Shown piece by piece: positions 19,101 to 27,326 of a stretch of DNA of 64,000 bases (within the stretch, counting starts at the first letter, position 1; every line of letters starts with the position of its first letter). The DNA is taken from positions 1,550,001 through 1,614,000 of the forward strand of contig NZ_CP123229.1 in assembly GCF_029855125.1 (NCBI RefSeq), written 5' to 3'. Source of the DNA: Methylocapsa sp. D3K7. Its GTDB lineage: Bacteria; Pseudomonadota; Alphaproteobacteria; Rhizobiales; Beijerinckiaceae. Below the pieces are notes generated by a model, which saw nothing but the letters and a program-made list of their open reading frames with translations, ran no database searches and was not told the origin of the DNA. The position numbers were made by a program, and so were the translations under genes.

Positions 19101-19611
19101 CGCGCGCAAAGGCGAGGTCGAGAGGCCCATTCGGCCCCCCGGTGAGGGCGATCAGCCCTTCCGTCCGCCCGTCGAGGTGTTCAAGGCCCACATGCGGCGG
19201 CTCTCCCGGATTTGGGTCGAGCCACGCCCGCGAGGCGATGTGCATGAGGTTGAGATAGCCGGCGGCATCCTGCGCGAGGAGCACGATCGAGGCATGACCG
19301 GCGCCTGACTCGCCGCGCGGGGCCATCGCCGCGCCATCCTGAAAATCGAGAGTGATCTGGATGCCGGTGATGGGCTGCACGCCCTTGTTGGCGAGCTTAT
19401 CGGAAAATTCCAGGGCGCCGAAGAGATTGTTCGTATCGGTGATCGCAAGCGCGGGCATTTTGTCCGCCGCCGCAAGCTTGGCGAGCGCCGCCACGTTCAT
19501 GCCCCCTTCGCGCAGCGAATAGGAGCTGTGAACATGGAGATGCACGAAGCCGGCACTCCCGGAAACCGGGGCGGCATCCATGCCGTGATTGGGGTTCGCG
19601 CGCGCCATCAT
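16105..19611 (-). CDS. dnaE: DNA polymerase III subunit alpha
   Basis: A 1168-residue replicative polymerase, normal length for DnaE1. An N-terminal PHP domain (HLHVHSSYSLREGG, residues about 24-37) is followed by the palm with the catalytic motif PDFDIDFCQERR near residue 420, then the fingers, the helix-hairpin-helix region and a C-terminal OB fold. It is read on the same strand downstream of rpmI-rplT, where pheST would sit in many relatives, and is separated from rplT by a 125-base spacer with a tandem repeat. Confidence 0.97.
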   Translation of the reverse strand: MMARANPNHGMDAAPVSGSAGFVHLHVHSSYSLREGGMNVAALAKLAAADKMPALAITDTNNLFGALEFSDKLANKGVQPITGIQITLDFQDGAAMAPRGESGAGHASIVLLAQDAAGYLNLMHIASRAWLDPNPGEPPHVGLEHLDGRTEGLIALTGGPNGPLDLAFARDRAELAASRAAALTQLFPARLYVEIQRYGLRVGQPIEPRLLDLAYRASLPLVATNEVFFAAVSDYEAHDALICIAEGTVVSDGARRQLSPDHRFKSRAEMIALFADLPEATQNSVEIALRCAYRPLSRKPILPRFAGRGIEDEAKELRAAAEAGLAARLAAHGPARGFTATDYHERLAFELDVIINMNFPGYFLIVADFIKFAKSQDIPVGPGRGSGAGSLVAYALTITDLDPIRFGLLFERFLNPDRVSMPDFDIDFCQERRDEVIAYVRRRYGADKVAQIITFGSFLARGVMRNVGRVLEMPLGQVDKLAKLVPQNPAAPVSLKQAIESEPRLKDAAETDPRVTKMLQIAQALEGLYSNASTHAAGIVIGDRPLEELVPLYRDPKSDMPATQFNMKWVEQAGLVKFDFLGLKTLTIIAYCLKLLGKRGIVLDIVGIPLDDQETFAMLERGETVGVFQLESAGMRKALSEMRADRFEDIIALVALYRPGPMANIPVYCAVKRGEEEPDYIHPEIVSVLKETFGVIIYQEQVMQIAQILAGFSLGEADLLRRAMGKKIKAEMAAQRNRFVSGAVERGLGTAQANEIFDLLAKFADYGFNKSHAAAYALIAYQTAWLKANYPVEFLAASMTLDKSNTDKLAEFCNEARRVGIKILPPSVQTSGADFEPAMSNGEPAIRYAFSAIKGVGESHARALASVNASTKTLPDQPARPVFRDISEFAAKLNPREINKRTLESLAAAGAFDELDSCRARVFAAAESILAAAHRREEERLAGQTVLFGGESASAIPLPKVEPWPLNERLRREFDCVGFFLSGHPLDAYAAILSRLRVQPWAQFVRAVKQGASAGRLAATVLDRTERRTKSGSKMGIVLLSDPSGQYEAILFQEGLNQYRDLLEKGASVLVGLQAAIEGEDVRARIVSVEPLDAAASRIGKGLRVFLRDENPLAEIGRRLRQGDAEVLLVLLTSSGEVEVKLPGKFSVSPQVAGALKTIPGIVAVEHV

Positions 19612-19671
19612 CGATGTGTCCGATTCGCCCAGGCGGCAATTTACCCCCCGGGCCCCGGTTTACGCGACTCC

Positions 19672-19735
19672 CCTTCGTCTTCGGAACAAATATTGCCCGC
19701 GCGCCTTCGTCTTCGGAACAAATATTGCCCGCGCG
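19672..19735. repeat. Perfect 2 x 32-bp tandem repeat between rplT and dnaE
   Basis: Two identical 32-bp units (19672-19703 and 19704-19735) abut the rplT stop codon at 19737. Each unit contains CTTCGTCTTCGGAACAAAT followed by ATTGCCCGCGCG. The spacer holds nothing else recognisable, and the units lie just 5' of dnaE on the transcribed strand. No coding or hairpin function is apparent. Confidence 0.85.
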
Positions 19736-19736
19736 A

Positions 19737-20102
19737 TCAGGCCAAAGCCAGCTGGGCGCTTTTTGCCTTCTCGACAACCGCCCGGAACGCTTCCGGCTGG
19801 CTGATCGCGAGTTCGGAAAGCACCTTGCGATCCATGTCGATGCCCGCCTTGGAGAGACCATCTATGAAACGCGAATAGGTGATCCCGTGCTCACGCACCG
19901 CCGCATTGAGCCGCTGAATCCATAGGGCGCGAAACACCCGCTTTTTGGCGCGCCGGTCACGGGTCGCATATTGCATCGAACGATCGACAGCGGCCTTGGC
20001 GGTGCGGATCGTATTCTTGCGGCGGCCATAAAACCCCTTGGCGGCCGTCAATACTTTTTTGTGCTTGGCGTGCGAGGTAACGCCACGTTTTACGCGTGCC
20101 AT
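19737..20102 (-). CDS. rplT: 50S ribosomal protein L20
   Basis: A 121-residue highly basic protein with the L20 N-terminus [18 protein letters not shown] and the conserved [17 protein letters not shown] block. It binds 23S rRNA early in 50S assembly and in many bacteria represses its own operon through the mRNA. It lies 46 bases after rpmI in the usual order, although infC is not the upstream neighbour here. Confidence 0.97.
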   Translation of the reverse strand: MARVKRGVTSHAKHKKVLTAAKGFYGRRKNTIRTAKAAVDRSMQYATRDRRAKKRVFRALWIQRLNAAVREHGITYSRFIDGLSKAGIDMDRKVLSELAISQPEAFRAVVEKAKSAQLALA

Positions 20103-20148
20103 GGGACAGTCTCCGGTCGCGAAGAAAAAACAAAGGGTGGGCCGGACT

Positions 20149-20349
20149 TCAACCGTTCGGCAGGAAGAATTTTATGATGTTGTCGCCGTCGCTCTTGAAC
20201 ATCACGGACGTGCCGCGCAGATTGCGGATCTGCTTGGGGGTCCGTTTGATCATGCCGTGGCGTTTGCCCCTTTGCGCATAGACCACTTTGCCTGTGCCGG
20301 TGATTTTGAAGCGCTTTTTGGCGCCCGATTTGGTTTTCAATTTGGGCAT
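20149..20349 (-). CDS. rpmI: 50S ribosomal protein L35
   Basis: A 66-residue basic protein matching L35 ([20 protein letters not shown], then [10 protein letters not shown]). The start at 20349 is the family-conserved Met. It is the first gene of the rpmI-rplT unit, with a predicted promoter at 20486-20513 and a leader of about 130 bases. infC, which usually precedes it, is absent; rimP is encoded divergently on the other side. Confidence 0.96.
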   Translation of the reverse strand: MPKLKTKSGAKKRFKITGTGKVVYAQRGKRHGMIKRTPKQIRNLRGTSVMFKSDGDNIIKFFLPNG

Positions 20350-20485
20350 TTTGCTTAAGGTCTCCGTTGAGCGGCGCACCTTGAAAAGGGGCCGCCGGGC
20401 GGAACGGGCATCCCGCTCCTGATTGTTGATTCAAGCGAACAGAACCGCCACGGCAGCCCTTGAGCCGGGCGGTTCGAAACCGCGC

Positions 20486-20513
20486 CTTATACGCGAAGAG
20501 AACAGAAAAGCAA
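20486..20513 (-). promoter_or_regulatory. Predicted sigma70-type promoter of rpmI-rplT
   Basis: On the minus strand TTGCTT (20508-20513), a 16-base spacer and TATAAG (20486-20491) match the rpsB promoter hexamers. The expected start falls in a small palindrome, GCGGTTTCGAACCGC (20470-20484). A second copy of the TATAAG-plus-palindrome arrangement lies about 50 bases upstream (TATAAG complement at 20536-20541, palindrome 20521-20537). Confidence 0.6.
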
Positions 20514-20577
20514 GCGCCGGGCTGGTTTGAAACCAGCTTATACGGCCCATTGCGCGGATTGTCCGATTCGAGGCTCA

Positions 20578-20619
20578 AATCGTACCAAAACGTTTCACGT
20601 GAAACGTTTTGGTACGATT
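20578..20619. promoter_or_regulatory. parS-like ParB-binding site within a 42-bp perfect palindrome
   Basis: A perfect 42-bp palindrome is centred between 20598 and 20599. Its central 16 bases, CGTTTCACGTGAAACG, match the bacterial parS consensus TGTTTCACGTGAAACA at 14 of 16 positions, differing only at the outermost pair. It lies in the divergent intergenic region between rpmI and rimP. Known ParB sites direct origin segregation, so this suggests proximity to the chromosome origin. The outer arms AATCGTACCAAAA are not part of the parS consensus. No parA or parB is in the window. Confidence 0.65.
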
Positions 20620-20789
20620 GCGGCCGAAAACCTTACATACATGGATACGTCCGGCGGATGGAAATTAAGTGGGATTTCGCGGAAATTTGGTCTTTTGGGA
20701 CATGGGGGGTGCGGCCTTGGATCTGCTGGTTTGTGCGGGCTCTGGTCAGTGACTCCAGGCTTCGAACCGTTCGCCCGCGTGTGGGCATC

Positions 20790-20818
20790 TTGCAGAAACA
20801 AGGCCGATGCGCTATATG
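20790..20818 (+). promoter_or_regulatory. Predicted promoter of the rimP-nusA-infB operon
   Basis: TTGCAG (20790-20795), a 17-base spacer and TATATG (20813-20818) form a plausible sigma70-type promoter. The expected start, near 20825, lies just upstream of the attenuator structure, which supports the assignment. Confidence 0.55.
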
Positions 20819-20824
20819 CAGTGC

Positions 20825-20905
20825 ACGTTCATGCTTCTCATAACGGTTGTTCTCTTCAAGCAATCGCTTTATTGAGAGTGGGCCCTCCGGGACCCGCTCT
20901 TTTTT
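20825..20905 (+). ncRNA. rimP leader with transcription attenuator
   Basis: The leader ends in a strong intrinsic terminator: stem 20875-20900 (AGAGTGGG paired with CCCGCTCT, one G-U pair, extended by CC/GG around TCCG) followed by six T at 20900-20905. A competing hairpin, CTCTTCAA (20852-20859) with TTGAGAG (20872-20878), would sequester the 5' arm of the terminator, the arrangement of an antiterminator. Both lie 62 or more bases before rimP. Alphaproteobacteria have a described rimP leader attenuator family (Rfam RF01770); this looks like a member. The controlling signal is unknown, and feedback by NusA is plausible. Confidence 0.65.
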
Positions 20906-20967
20906 ATTGCCTTTTGCTCTGGTCGAAGCATGGTTCCGGAATAGATGGATGCCGGAGCAACCCGGCG

Positions 20968-21792
20968 ATGGAACGGCGAAGTTTGGATCATCAAAATACG
21001 ATTACGGAGACGCAAGACAGCCTCGACGAGCCTCGGCTGATCGAGGAAACCGGGCTTGCGGCGCGTGTCGCGCGGATCGCGGAACCGGTTTTGGCTGGTC
21101 TCGGCTACCGGCTGGTGCGGGTCAAGCTTTCAGCGCAGGCCGGAACGACCGTGCAAATCATGGCAGAACGGCCGGATGGATCGATGAATATCGATGATTG
21201 CGAAATCGTCAATGCGGCCCTGTCTCCGGTCCTCGACGTCGAGGAGCCGGTGAAAACCGCGTATCGTCTCGAAATTTCTTCGCCGGGGCTCGACCGGCCG
21301 CTCGTGCGCGTCTCGGATTTCCTCCGCGCCTTGGCGCAGGAAGCACGGATCGAGATGAATGGTCTCATTGGGGGCCGCAAACGGTTCCGGGGTCTGATCG
21401 GCGCCGTCGAGGGCCAGGGCAAACATGCGCTGCTGGCCTTCGATCGCGACGACGCCAAGCCCGGCGAGGCCGCGAGAGCCATGCTGCCGCTGCACGACAT
21501 CGCCGAGGCGCGGCTGGTTTTGACCGAGGCGCTCATCCGGCAATCACTGCGGGCCGCGAAAGCGGAGCCAGACCCGTTGGCCAATGAAGCCGAGGCGGTT
21601 GAGCCGGTGGAGGCTCGCCGCGGACCCGGCCGTTTCGCGCGCGGCACGGGCAAGACAAAACGCCCGGTTCCCGGGGGTGAGACGTCCAACACCAATCCAG
21701 GCACTCAGACGCAAACAAAACGACCGGCGCAGCGCCGTTCCGGCGCTGCCTCATCCGGAACAGGAGACAGTGATGGCAGTCAGCGCCAATAG
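20968..21792 (+). CDS. rimP: Ribosome maturation factor RimP
   Basis: A 274-residue protein. The core (about residues 15-200) has the RimP signatures: [20 protein letters not shown], then [12 protein letters not shown] and the C-terminal SH3-like domain. It aids late 30S assembly. It is longer than the E. coli protein because of a Pro/Gly/Thr-rich, basic, probably disordered tail of about 70 residues. The start at 20968 is chosen because upstream in-frame sequence lies in the leader. The end overlaps nusA by 20 bases, suggesting translational coupling. Confidence 0.93.
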   Translation: MERRSLDHQNTITETQDSLDEPRLIEETGLAARVARIAEPVLAGLGYRLVRVKLSAQAGTTVQIMAERPDGSMNIDDCEIVNAALSPVLDVEEPVKTAYRLEISSPGLDRPLVRVSDFLRALAQEARIEMNGLIGGRKRFRGLIGAVEGQGKHALLAFDRDDAKPGEAARAMLPLHDIAEARLVLTEALIRQSLRAAKAEPDPLANEAEAVEPVEARRGPGRFARGTGKTKRPVPGGETSNTNPGTQTQTKRPAQRRSGAASSGTGDSDGSQRQ

Positions 21793-23368
21793 GCTCGAAC
21801 TCTTGCAGATCGCCGACGCGGTCGCGCGGGAAAAATCGATCGACCGCCAGATCGTCCTCGCCTCGATGGAGGACGCCATTCAAAAGGCCGCGCGGTCCCG
21901 CTATGGTCAAGAAACCGAGGTGCGCGCGGAAATCAATCCGAAAACCGGAGAGATACGCTTTTCCCGGTTGCTTCTCGTCGTCGATCAGATCGAGAACGAC
22001 GCCACGCAAATCACCCTCAACGAGGCGCTCAAGAAAAACCCTGGGGCGCAGGTTGGTGACTTCATCGCCGAAACGTTGCCGCCCTTCGATTTCGGGCGGA
22101 TCGCCGCGCAATCAGCCAAGCAGGTCATCGTTCAAAAGGTCCGCGAGGCCGAGCGTGACCGTCAGTATCAAGAGTACAAGGACCGGATCGGCGATATCGT
22201 CAACGGCGTCGTGAAACGGGTCGAATATGGCAATGTGATCATTGATCTTGGGCGCGGCGAGGCCACGATCAGGCGCGACGAACTGATCCCGCGCGAGGTA
22301 TTCCGGCCGGGCGACCGCGCCAGAGCCTATGTCTATGATGTTCGGCGCGAACAGCGCGGGCCGCAGATTTTTCTCTCGCGCACCCATCCGCAATTCATGG
22401 CCAAGCTGTTCCGCCAGGAAGTGCCGGAAATCTACGACGGCGTGATCGAGGTGAAATCGGTCGCGCGCGATCCCGGCTCACGCGCCAAGATCGCGGTCAT
22501 ATCGCGGGATAGCTCGATCGACCCGGTGGGCGCTTGCGTCGGCATGCGCGGCTCACGGGTGCAGGCGGTCGTCACCGAATTGCAAGGCGAGAAGGTCGAT
22601 ATCATCCCCTGGTCGCCGGATGCCGCGACCTTCATCGTCAACGCCCTGCAGCCGGCGGAAGTGGTCAAGGTCGTGCTTGACGAGGATTCGGCGCGGATCG
22701 AAGTCGTCGTGCCGGACGACCAGCTGTCGCTGGCGATCGGACGGCGCGGCCAAAATGTCCGTCTGGCCTCGCAGCTGACCGGCTGGGATATCGATATCCT
22801 AACGGAAGCGGAAGAATCGGAACGCCGCCAGAAAGAATTTGTCGAACGCACCAACACGTTCATGAACGCGCTGAACGTCGACGAGGTCGTTGGCCAGTTG
22901 CTGGCGTCGGAAGGCTTCCGTTCGGTCGAGGAGTTGGCCTTCGTCGAGCCATCCGAGGTTGCCTCGATCGAGGGGTTCGACCAAGATACGGCAGCGGAAA
23001 TTCAGTCCCGTGCGCATGAGTATTTGGCGAAACTTGAAGCGGAGCAGGATACGAAAAGACGGGAGCTTGGCGTTTCGGACGATCTCAAGGAGGTCGCCGG
23101 GGTTACGACGGCCATGCTCGTCCGCTTCGGCGAGAACGAGATTAAGACCGTGGAGGACCTCGCCGGCTGCGCGACCGACGATCTCGTGGGTTGGAGCGAA
23201 CGCAAGGATGGCGAGACGAAAAAACATGCCGGTATCCTTGACGGTTTTGAAATCTCGCGCGAAGAGGCGGAAACCCTCATCATGACTGCACGGGTCAAGG
23301 CGGGCTGGATCGAAGCCATCCCCGATCCCGCCGCCGAAGATGCTTTTGCCGAAGAAACCGGAGACTAA
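21773..23368 (+). CDS. nusA: Transcription termination/antitermination protein NusA
   Basis: A 531-residue NusA. Order of domains: RNA polymerase-binding N-terminal domain (1-135), S1 (about 136-200), two KH domains (about 200-345, with [16 protein letters not shown] and [15 protein letters not shown]), then two helix-hairpin-helix-type C-terminal repeats and an acidic tail. It modulates pausing, intrinsic termination and antitermination. CAGGAG precedes the ATG at 21773, inside the rimP 3' end. NusA is a natural candidate to act on the attenuator upstream of its own operon. Confidence 0.97.
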   Translation: MAVSANRLELLQIADAVAREKSIDRQIVLASMEDAIQKAARSRYGQETEVRAEINPKTGEIRFSRLLLVVDQIENDATQITLNEALKKNPGAQVGDFIAETLPPFDFGRIAAQSAKQVIVQKVREAERDRQYQEYKDRIGDIVNGVVKRVEYGNVIIDLGRGEATIRRDELIPREVFRPGDRARAYVYDVRREQRGPQIFLSRTHPQFMAKLFRQEVPEIYDGVIEVKSVARDPGSRAKIAVISRDSSIDPVGACVGMRGSRVQAVVTELQGEKVDIIPWSPDAATFIVNALQPAEVVKVVLDEDSARIEVVVPDDQLSLAIGRRGQNVRLASQLTGWDIDILTEAEESERRQKEFVERTNTFMNALNVDEVVGQLLASEGFRSVEELAFVEPSEVASIEGFDQDTAAEIQSRAHEYLAKLEAEQDTKRRELGVSDDLKEVAGVTTAMLVRFGENEIKTVEDLAGCATDDLVGWSERKDGETKKHAGILDGFEISREEAETLIMTARVKAGWIEAIPDPAAEDAFAEETGD

Positions 23369-23446
23369 ATATTTCCCAGCCAAAACAGAATGTTGAAGAT
23401 CATGAGCGCCACCAATTGATGAGCTTCTGGCCGTGGAGAAATCGAT

Positions 23447-24118
23447 TTGACGAGATCCGGAGTCGCCGGCGCGGAAGAGGCATCCGAGCGGACCTGCATC
23501 GTCACCCGGACGAAAGGCGAGCCGGAGGGCATGATTCGCTTTGTCCTCGGACCTGGGGCGATCGTGGTGCCGGACATCGCCCGCAAATTGCCCGGACGCG
23601 GCGTTTGGGTAACCGCGCGGATGGAGCGCATCGCGGAAGCCGTCCGGCGGCAAGCGTTTTCGCGAGGTTTCAAGACAAAGGCTGCTGCTTCGGAAAGTTT
23701 GCCAGCTGACATCGAGGCTCTGTTGACAAAGGATTGTCTCCAGGCTTTGTCGATGGCCAATAAAGCAGGGCTCGTCATCACGGGTTTTGCCAAAGTTGAA
23801 CAAGCGATCGCCGCGCGCACGATCGCCGGGCTCATTCATGCGGCGGATTGCGGTGCCGACGGGATGCGCAAACTCGGGCAGGTCCTGCGCCGCAGCTATG
23901 GCTTCGAGCAGACGGTGCCGCGTGTGAATCTATTTTCGTCCGGCCAATTGGATTTGGCATTGGGACGCGCAAATGTGATACATGCGGCTCTGCTCGAAGG
24001 AGCCGCAAGTGAAGGGTTTCTGAAGCGCTGCCAGAAGCTGGCGTTTTACTTGTCCGGATCTCCTGGGGTGGAAAGCCCCGGCGAGGCATGCGGACCGGAA
24101 CCGGACGAGCCGGATTGA
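23447..24118 (+). CDS. YlxR-type RNA-binding protein fused to L7Ae-like domain (DUF448)
   Basis: A 223-residue two-domain protein. The N-terminal YlxR domain (residues about 14-90) has RTCIVTR and LPGRGVWVTA; the C-terminal half (about 100-190) resembles the L7Ae/L30e fold with LSMANKAGLVITGFAKVEQAI. This fused form between nusA and infB is standard in Rhizobiales. The function is thought to involve RNA binding and transcription-translation control but is not settled. The start is a TTG at 23447 with GGAGAA about eight bases upstream; no in-frame ATG gives the full domain. Confidence 0.88.
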   Translation: MTRSGVAGAEEASERTCIVTRTKGEPEGMIRFVLGPGAIVVPDIARKLPGRGVWVTARMERIAEAVRRQAFSRGFKTKAAASESLPADIEALLTKDCLQALSMANKAGLVITGFAKVEQAIAARTIAGLIHAADCGADGMRKLGQVLRRSYGFEQTVPRVNLFSSGQLDLALGRANVIHAALLEGAASEGFLKRCQKLAFYLSGSPGVESPGEACGPEPDEPD

Positions 24119-24194
24119 ACTGTTATGCAATTGAAAGTGCTGGACGTCCGGCACCATGAAATCGAATGGGCGCGGGCCCGGGAATGTAATACTG

Positions 24195-26819
24195 ATGAAT
24201 GACACCAAGAACCCTGGTGACACAACGTTGAGCGTCGCTCCGGCCAAAAAGCTGACCTTGAAGCGGCCCGTCGAGGCGGGAATCGTGCGCCAGAGCTTCT
24301 CGCACGGCCGCTCGAAAGCGGTGGTCGTCGAGAAAGTGAAACGCCGGGCCGTGGCGCCGGGGGAAACGCATGCGCCGCCGCGCGAAGTTGTCGCCGCGCC
24401 GCCGCCGCCTCCCGCGCCCAAGGCGCGCCCGCAAGCGGCCCCATCCCAGCCACAACACCCGCACCGGGCGGCGTCCGGAGTTATTTTGCGTTCGCTGACG
24501 GAAGAGGAGCGGGAGGCCCGGTCCCGCGCGCTCTCCGGGGCCCGCGAACGCGAGGTTGAAGATCGTAAGCGCGCCGAGGCCGAAGCCAAAATCCGCGAAG
24601 AGCGAGAGGGCCGCGAACGGGAAGAGCGGGCAGCGGCCGAGGCGCGCAAACAGGAGGAAGAGGCACGCCGGGCCCATGAGGCAGAAGCCAAGCGCCGTTC
24701 GGAAACCGAAGCCAAACGGCGTCTCGCCGGCGGCGAACCCGCCCCCGCCCCTTCGGGTGCGGCCGTGCGCAGGCCGCCTGTCAGTGTGCCTTTAACACCC
24801 GCCAGCCATTCTCCGGCGCCCATAGTAGCCTCGCTCGCCGATGAGGAGGAAGCGCCACACGTCATTCGCCGGCCTGGCTTGCCGATCAAGGTTGCGATCC
24901 CTCGCCCGACCCGCGGCGCCGAGCCAAAAAGCCGGGGCCGCCTCACGGTCGCCAATGTCACGGGGGAGCAAGCAGAAGAGCGGACGCGGTCCGTCGCGGC
25001 TTTCCGCCGCCGTGTTCAGCGCCTCAAAGGCCATGTCAATGAGGTTAAGGAAAAGCTCACCCGCGACGTGATCCTGCCGGAGACGATTACGATTCAGGAA
25101 CTCGCCGGCCGGATGTCGGAGCGGGGGGTCGATGTCATCAAGCTTCTGATGAAGCAAGGCCAGATGGCGAAGATCACCGACGTCATCGACGCGGATACGG
25201 CGCAACTCATCGCCGAGGAATTGGGTCACACCGTGCGGCGGGTCGCCGAAGCCGATGTCGAGGAAGGGCTCTTCGACACGCCGGACACCGGCGAGGATCT
25301 CGTGCCGCGTCCGCCGGTCGTGACCATCATGGGCCATGTCGATCACGGCAAGACCTCGCTACTCGACGCGATCCGGCACGCCAACGTCGTTTCCGGCGAG
25401 GCGGGCGGCATCACTCAGCATATTGGCGCTTATCAGATCGCCGCGCCAAATGGCGGCAAGGTGACGTTCATCGATACGCCAGGTCACGCGGCCTTCACGG
25501 CGATGCGCGCACGCGGCGCCAAGGTGACGGACATCGTCGTTCTCGTTGTCGCGGCCGACGATGGCGTCATGCCGCAGACCGCGGAGGCGATCGCCCATGC
25601 ACGGGCCGCCAAAGTCCCGATGATCGTGGCGATCAACAAGATCGACAAACCCGACGCCAAGCCCGAGCGTGTGCGCAGTGAATTGCTGCAACATGAGGTG
25701 CAGGTTGAAAGTCTTGGCGGCGATACGCTCGAAGTCGAGGTTTCGGCGACCAAGAATCTCAACCTCGACAAGCTGCTTGAACTGATCTCCCTCCAGGCAG
25801 AATTGCTTGACCTGCGGGCCAATCCCGACCGCCCCGCCGAAGGCACGGTCATCGAGGCAAGGCTCGACAAGGGCCGTGGACCCGTGGCCACAGTGCTGGT
25901 GCAGCGCGGCACGTTGAAAGTCGGCGATTTGATCGTCGGCGGCTCCCAATGGGGCCGGGTGCGGGCGCTGCTCGGCGATAAGGGAGAGATCAGGGCTGAC
26001 GCGGGCCCGTCGATGCCCGTCGAGGTTTTGGGCTTTTCCGGCTCGCCGGAAGCGGGCGATCGTGTGGCCGTCGTCGAAACCGAAGCGAGAGCCCGGGAAA
26101 TCACCGAATATCGCGAACGGCAAAGGCGCGAGCAGGCGGCTGCGCGGGGAACCGTGGCGCGCGGATCGCTCGCCGATATGATGAGCCAGTTGAAGACGGC
26201 TGGCCGCAAGGAATTCCCGCTCGTCATCAAGGGCGACGTTCAGGGCTCGGTCGAAGCGATCCTTGCAACGCTCGAGAAGCTCAATACCGAAGAAGTCGCG
26301 GCACGGGTCATTCATGCCGGAGTTGGCGGTATTACCGAGTCAGATATCACCTTAGCGGAAGCCTCGGGGGCGGCGGTGATTGGCTTCAATGTGCGCGCGC
26401 ATAAGGAAGCCAGGGCGCTTGCCGAACAATCAGGCATCGAAATTCGCTATTACAATGTTATCTATAATCTCGTCGACGACGTGAAGGCGGCGATGTCCGG
26501 TCTGCTCGCACCGACGTTGCGAGAGGACATGCTCGGCAATGCGGAGATACTCGAAGTCTTTACGATTTCGAAGGTTGGCAAAGTCGCGGGCTGCCGGGTC
26601 ACCGACGGCACCGTTCAGCGGGGCGCCAATGTCCGGCTGATCCGCGACAATGTTGTCGTGCACGAAGGCAAGCTCTCGACACTCAAGCGCTTCAAAGACG
26701 AGGTCAAGGAAGTGCAAGCAGGGCAGGAATGCGGCATGGCGTTCGAAAACTATCAAGACATGCGCACGGGCGATGTCATCGAATGCTACACCGTCCAGGA
26801 GATCAAGCGCTCGCTGTGA
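24195..26819 (+). CDS. infB: Translation initiation factor IF-2
   Basis: An 874-residue IF-2. Residues 1-50 carry the alphaproteobacterial IF-2 N-terminal motif ([21 protein letters not shown]), followed by a long charged Arg/Glu/Ala-rich region. The GTPase domain begins near residue 380 ([12 protein letters not shown], then DTPGH and NKID), followed by the domains that place fMet-tRNA on the 30S subunit. The start at 24195 fits the family N-terminus; an upstream in-frame ATG at 24156 lacks a ribosome-binding site. Confidence 0.97.
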   Translation: MNDTKNPGDTTLSVAPAKKLTLKRPVEAGIVRQSFSHGRSKAVVVEKVKRRAVAPGETHAPPREVVAAPPPPPAPKARPQAAPSQPQHPHRAASGVILRSLTEEEREARSRALSGAREREVEDRKRAEAEAKIREEREGREREERAAAEARKQEEEARRAHEAEAKRRSETEAKRRLAGGEPAPAPSGAAVRRPPVSVPLTPASHSPAPIVASLADEEEAPHVIRRPGLPIKVAIPRPTRGAEPKSRGRLTVANVTGEQAEERTRSVAAFRRRVQRLKGHVNEVKEKLTRDVILPETITIQELAGRMSERGVDVIKLLMKQGQMAKITDVIDADTAQLIAEELGHTVRRVAEADVEEGLFDTPDTGEDLVPRPPVVTIMGHVDHGKTSLLDAIRHANVVSGEAGGITQHIGAYQIAAPNGGKVTFIDTPGHAAFTAMRARGAKVTDIVVLVVAADDGVMPQTAEAIAHARAAKVPMIVAINKIDKPDAKPERVRSELLQHEVQVESLGGDTLEVEVSATKNLNLDKLLELISLQAELLDLRANPDRPAEGTVIEARLDKGRGPVATVLVQRGTLKVGDLIVGGSQWGRVRALLGDKGEIRADAGPSMPVEVLGFSGSPEAGDRVAVVETEARAREITEYRERQRREQAAARGTVARGSLADMMSQLKTAGRKEFPLVIKGDVQGSVEAILATLEKLNTEEVAARVIHAGVGGITESDITLAEASGAAVIGFNVRAHKEARALAEQSGIEIRYYNVIYNLVDDVKAAMSGLLAPTLREDMLGNAEILEVFTISKVGKVAGCRVTDGTVQRGANVRLIRDNVVVHEGKLSTLKRFKDEVKEVQAGQECGMAFENYQDMRTGDVIECYTVQEIKRSL

Positions 26820-26827
26820 CGTCATGA

Positions 26828-26874
26828 GTGGAAAGCAGACCGGTCCGCTTTTTCGCCGGGTGACTGCTTTCCAC
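26828..26874 (+). other. Inverted repeat in the infB-rbfA spacer containing a dispersed 21-bp motif
   Basis: Perfect 11-bp arms GTGGAAAGCAG (26828-26838) and CTGCTTTCCAC (26864-26874) enclose a 25-base loop. The loop contains a smaller CCGG/CCGG stem and the 21-bp segment 26839-26859, identical to mntH 496-516. No T-run follows, so it is more likely an mRNA processing or stability hairpin, or a repeat element, than a terminator. Confidence 0.6.
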
Positions 26875-26921
26875 GCGGACAATTCACCATGATCTGAACG
26901 GCAAGATCCGCCGGAGACCAC

Positions 26922-27326
26922 ATGTCCAGAGTTCATCACCAACAGGGCGCCGAGCCTTCGCAGCGAATGCTGCGCGTCGCCGAATTGATCCGGCATGCCA
27001 TGTCGGAGCTTCTTGTCCGTTCCGCGGTCGCCGATCCTTTGCTCGAAGGTCAGGCCGTGACGATTCAGGAAGTCCGCATGAGCCCAGATCTGAAGCTCGC
27101 GACGATTTATGTCATGCCGCTCGGCGGCAAGAACACCGCCGACGTTTTGGCCGCACTTGACCGGCACAAGAAATTCCTGCGCGGCGAAATTGCAAGGCGC
27201 GTCAATCTTCGCTTCGCCCCTGACATTCGCTTCAAAAGCGATCAGCGATTTGACTACAGCACTAGGATCGACGCTTTGCTCGACTCGCCGGAAGTGAAAC
27301 GCGATTTGGCACAAAAAGGATCATGA
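26922..27326 (+). CDS. rbfA: Ribosome-binding factor A
   Basis: A 134-residue protein with the single KH-like fold of Rbf[21 protein letters not shown] at the start, then [24 protein letters not shown] and the [24 protein letters not shown] end block. It is needed for 16S 5' end maturation and cold adaptation. Its stop overlaps the truB start in ATGA. A spacer with a stable inverted repeat separates it from infB. Confidence 0.95.
   Translation: MSRVHHQQGAEPSQRMLRVAELIRHAMSELLVRSAVADPLLEGQAVTIQEVRMSPDLKLATIYVMPLGGKNTADVLAALDRHKKFLRGEIARRVNLRFAPDIRFKSDQRFDYSTRIDALLDSPEVKRDLAQKGS

Noticed and set aside
20466..20486. T-arm-like sequence GCGGTTCGAAACCGC resembling part of a tRNA
   Set aside because: No acceptor, D or anticodon arms could be fitted on either strand; it is better read as a palindrome at the rpmI promoter.
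20527..20967. In-frame N-terminal extension of rimP by 147 codons
   Set aside because: It would cross the parS-like palindrome, the promoter and the attenuator, and RimP proteins start near the Met at 20968.
26650..26892. 81-codon frame spanning the infB end and the spacer before rbfA
   Set aside because: Most of it lies in another frame of infB, and the rest coincides with the inverted repeat.
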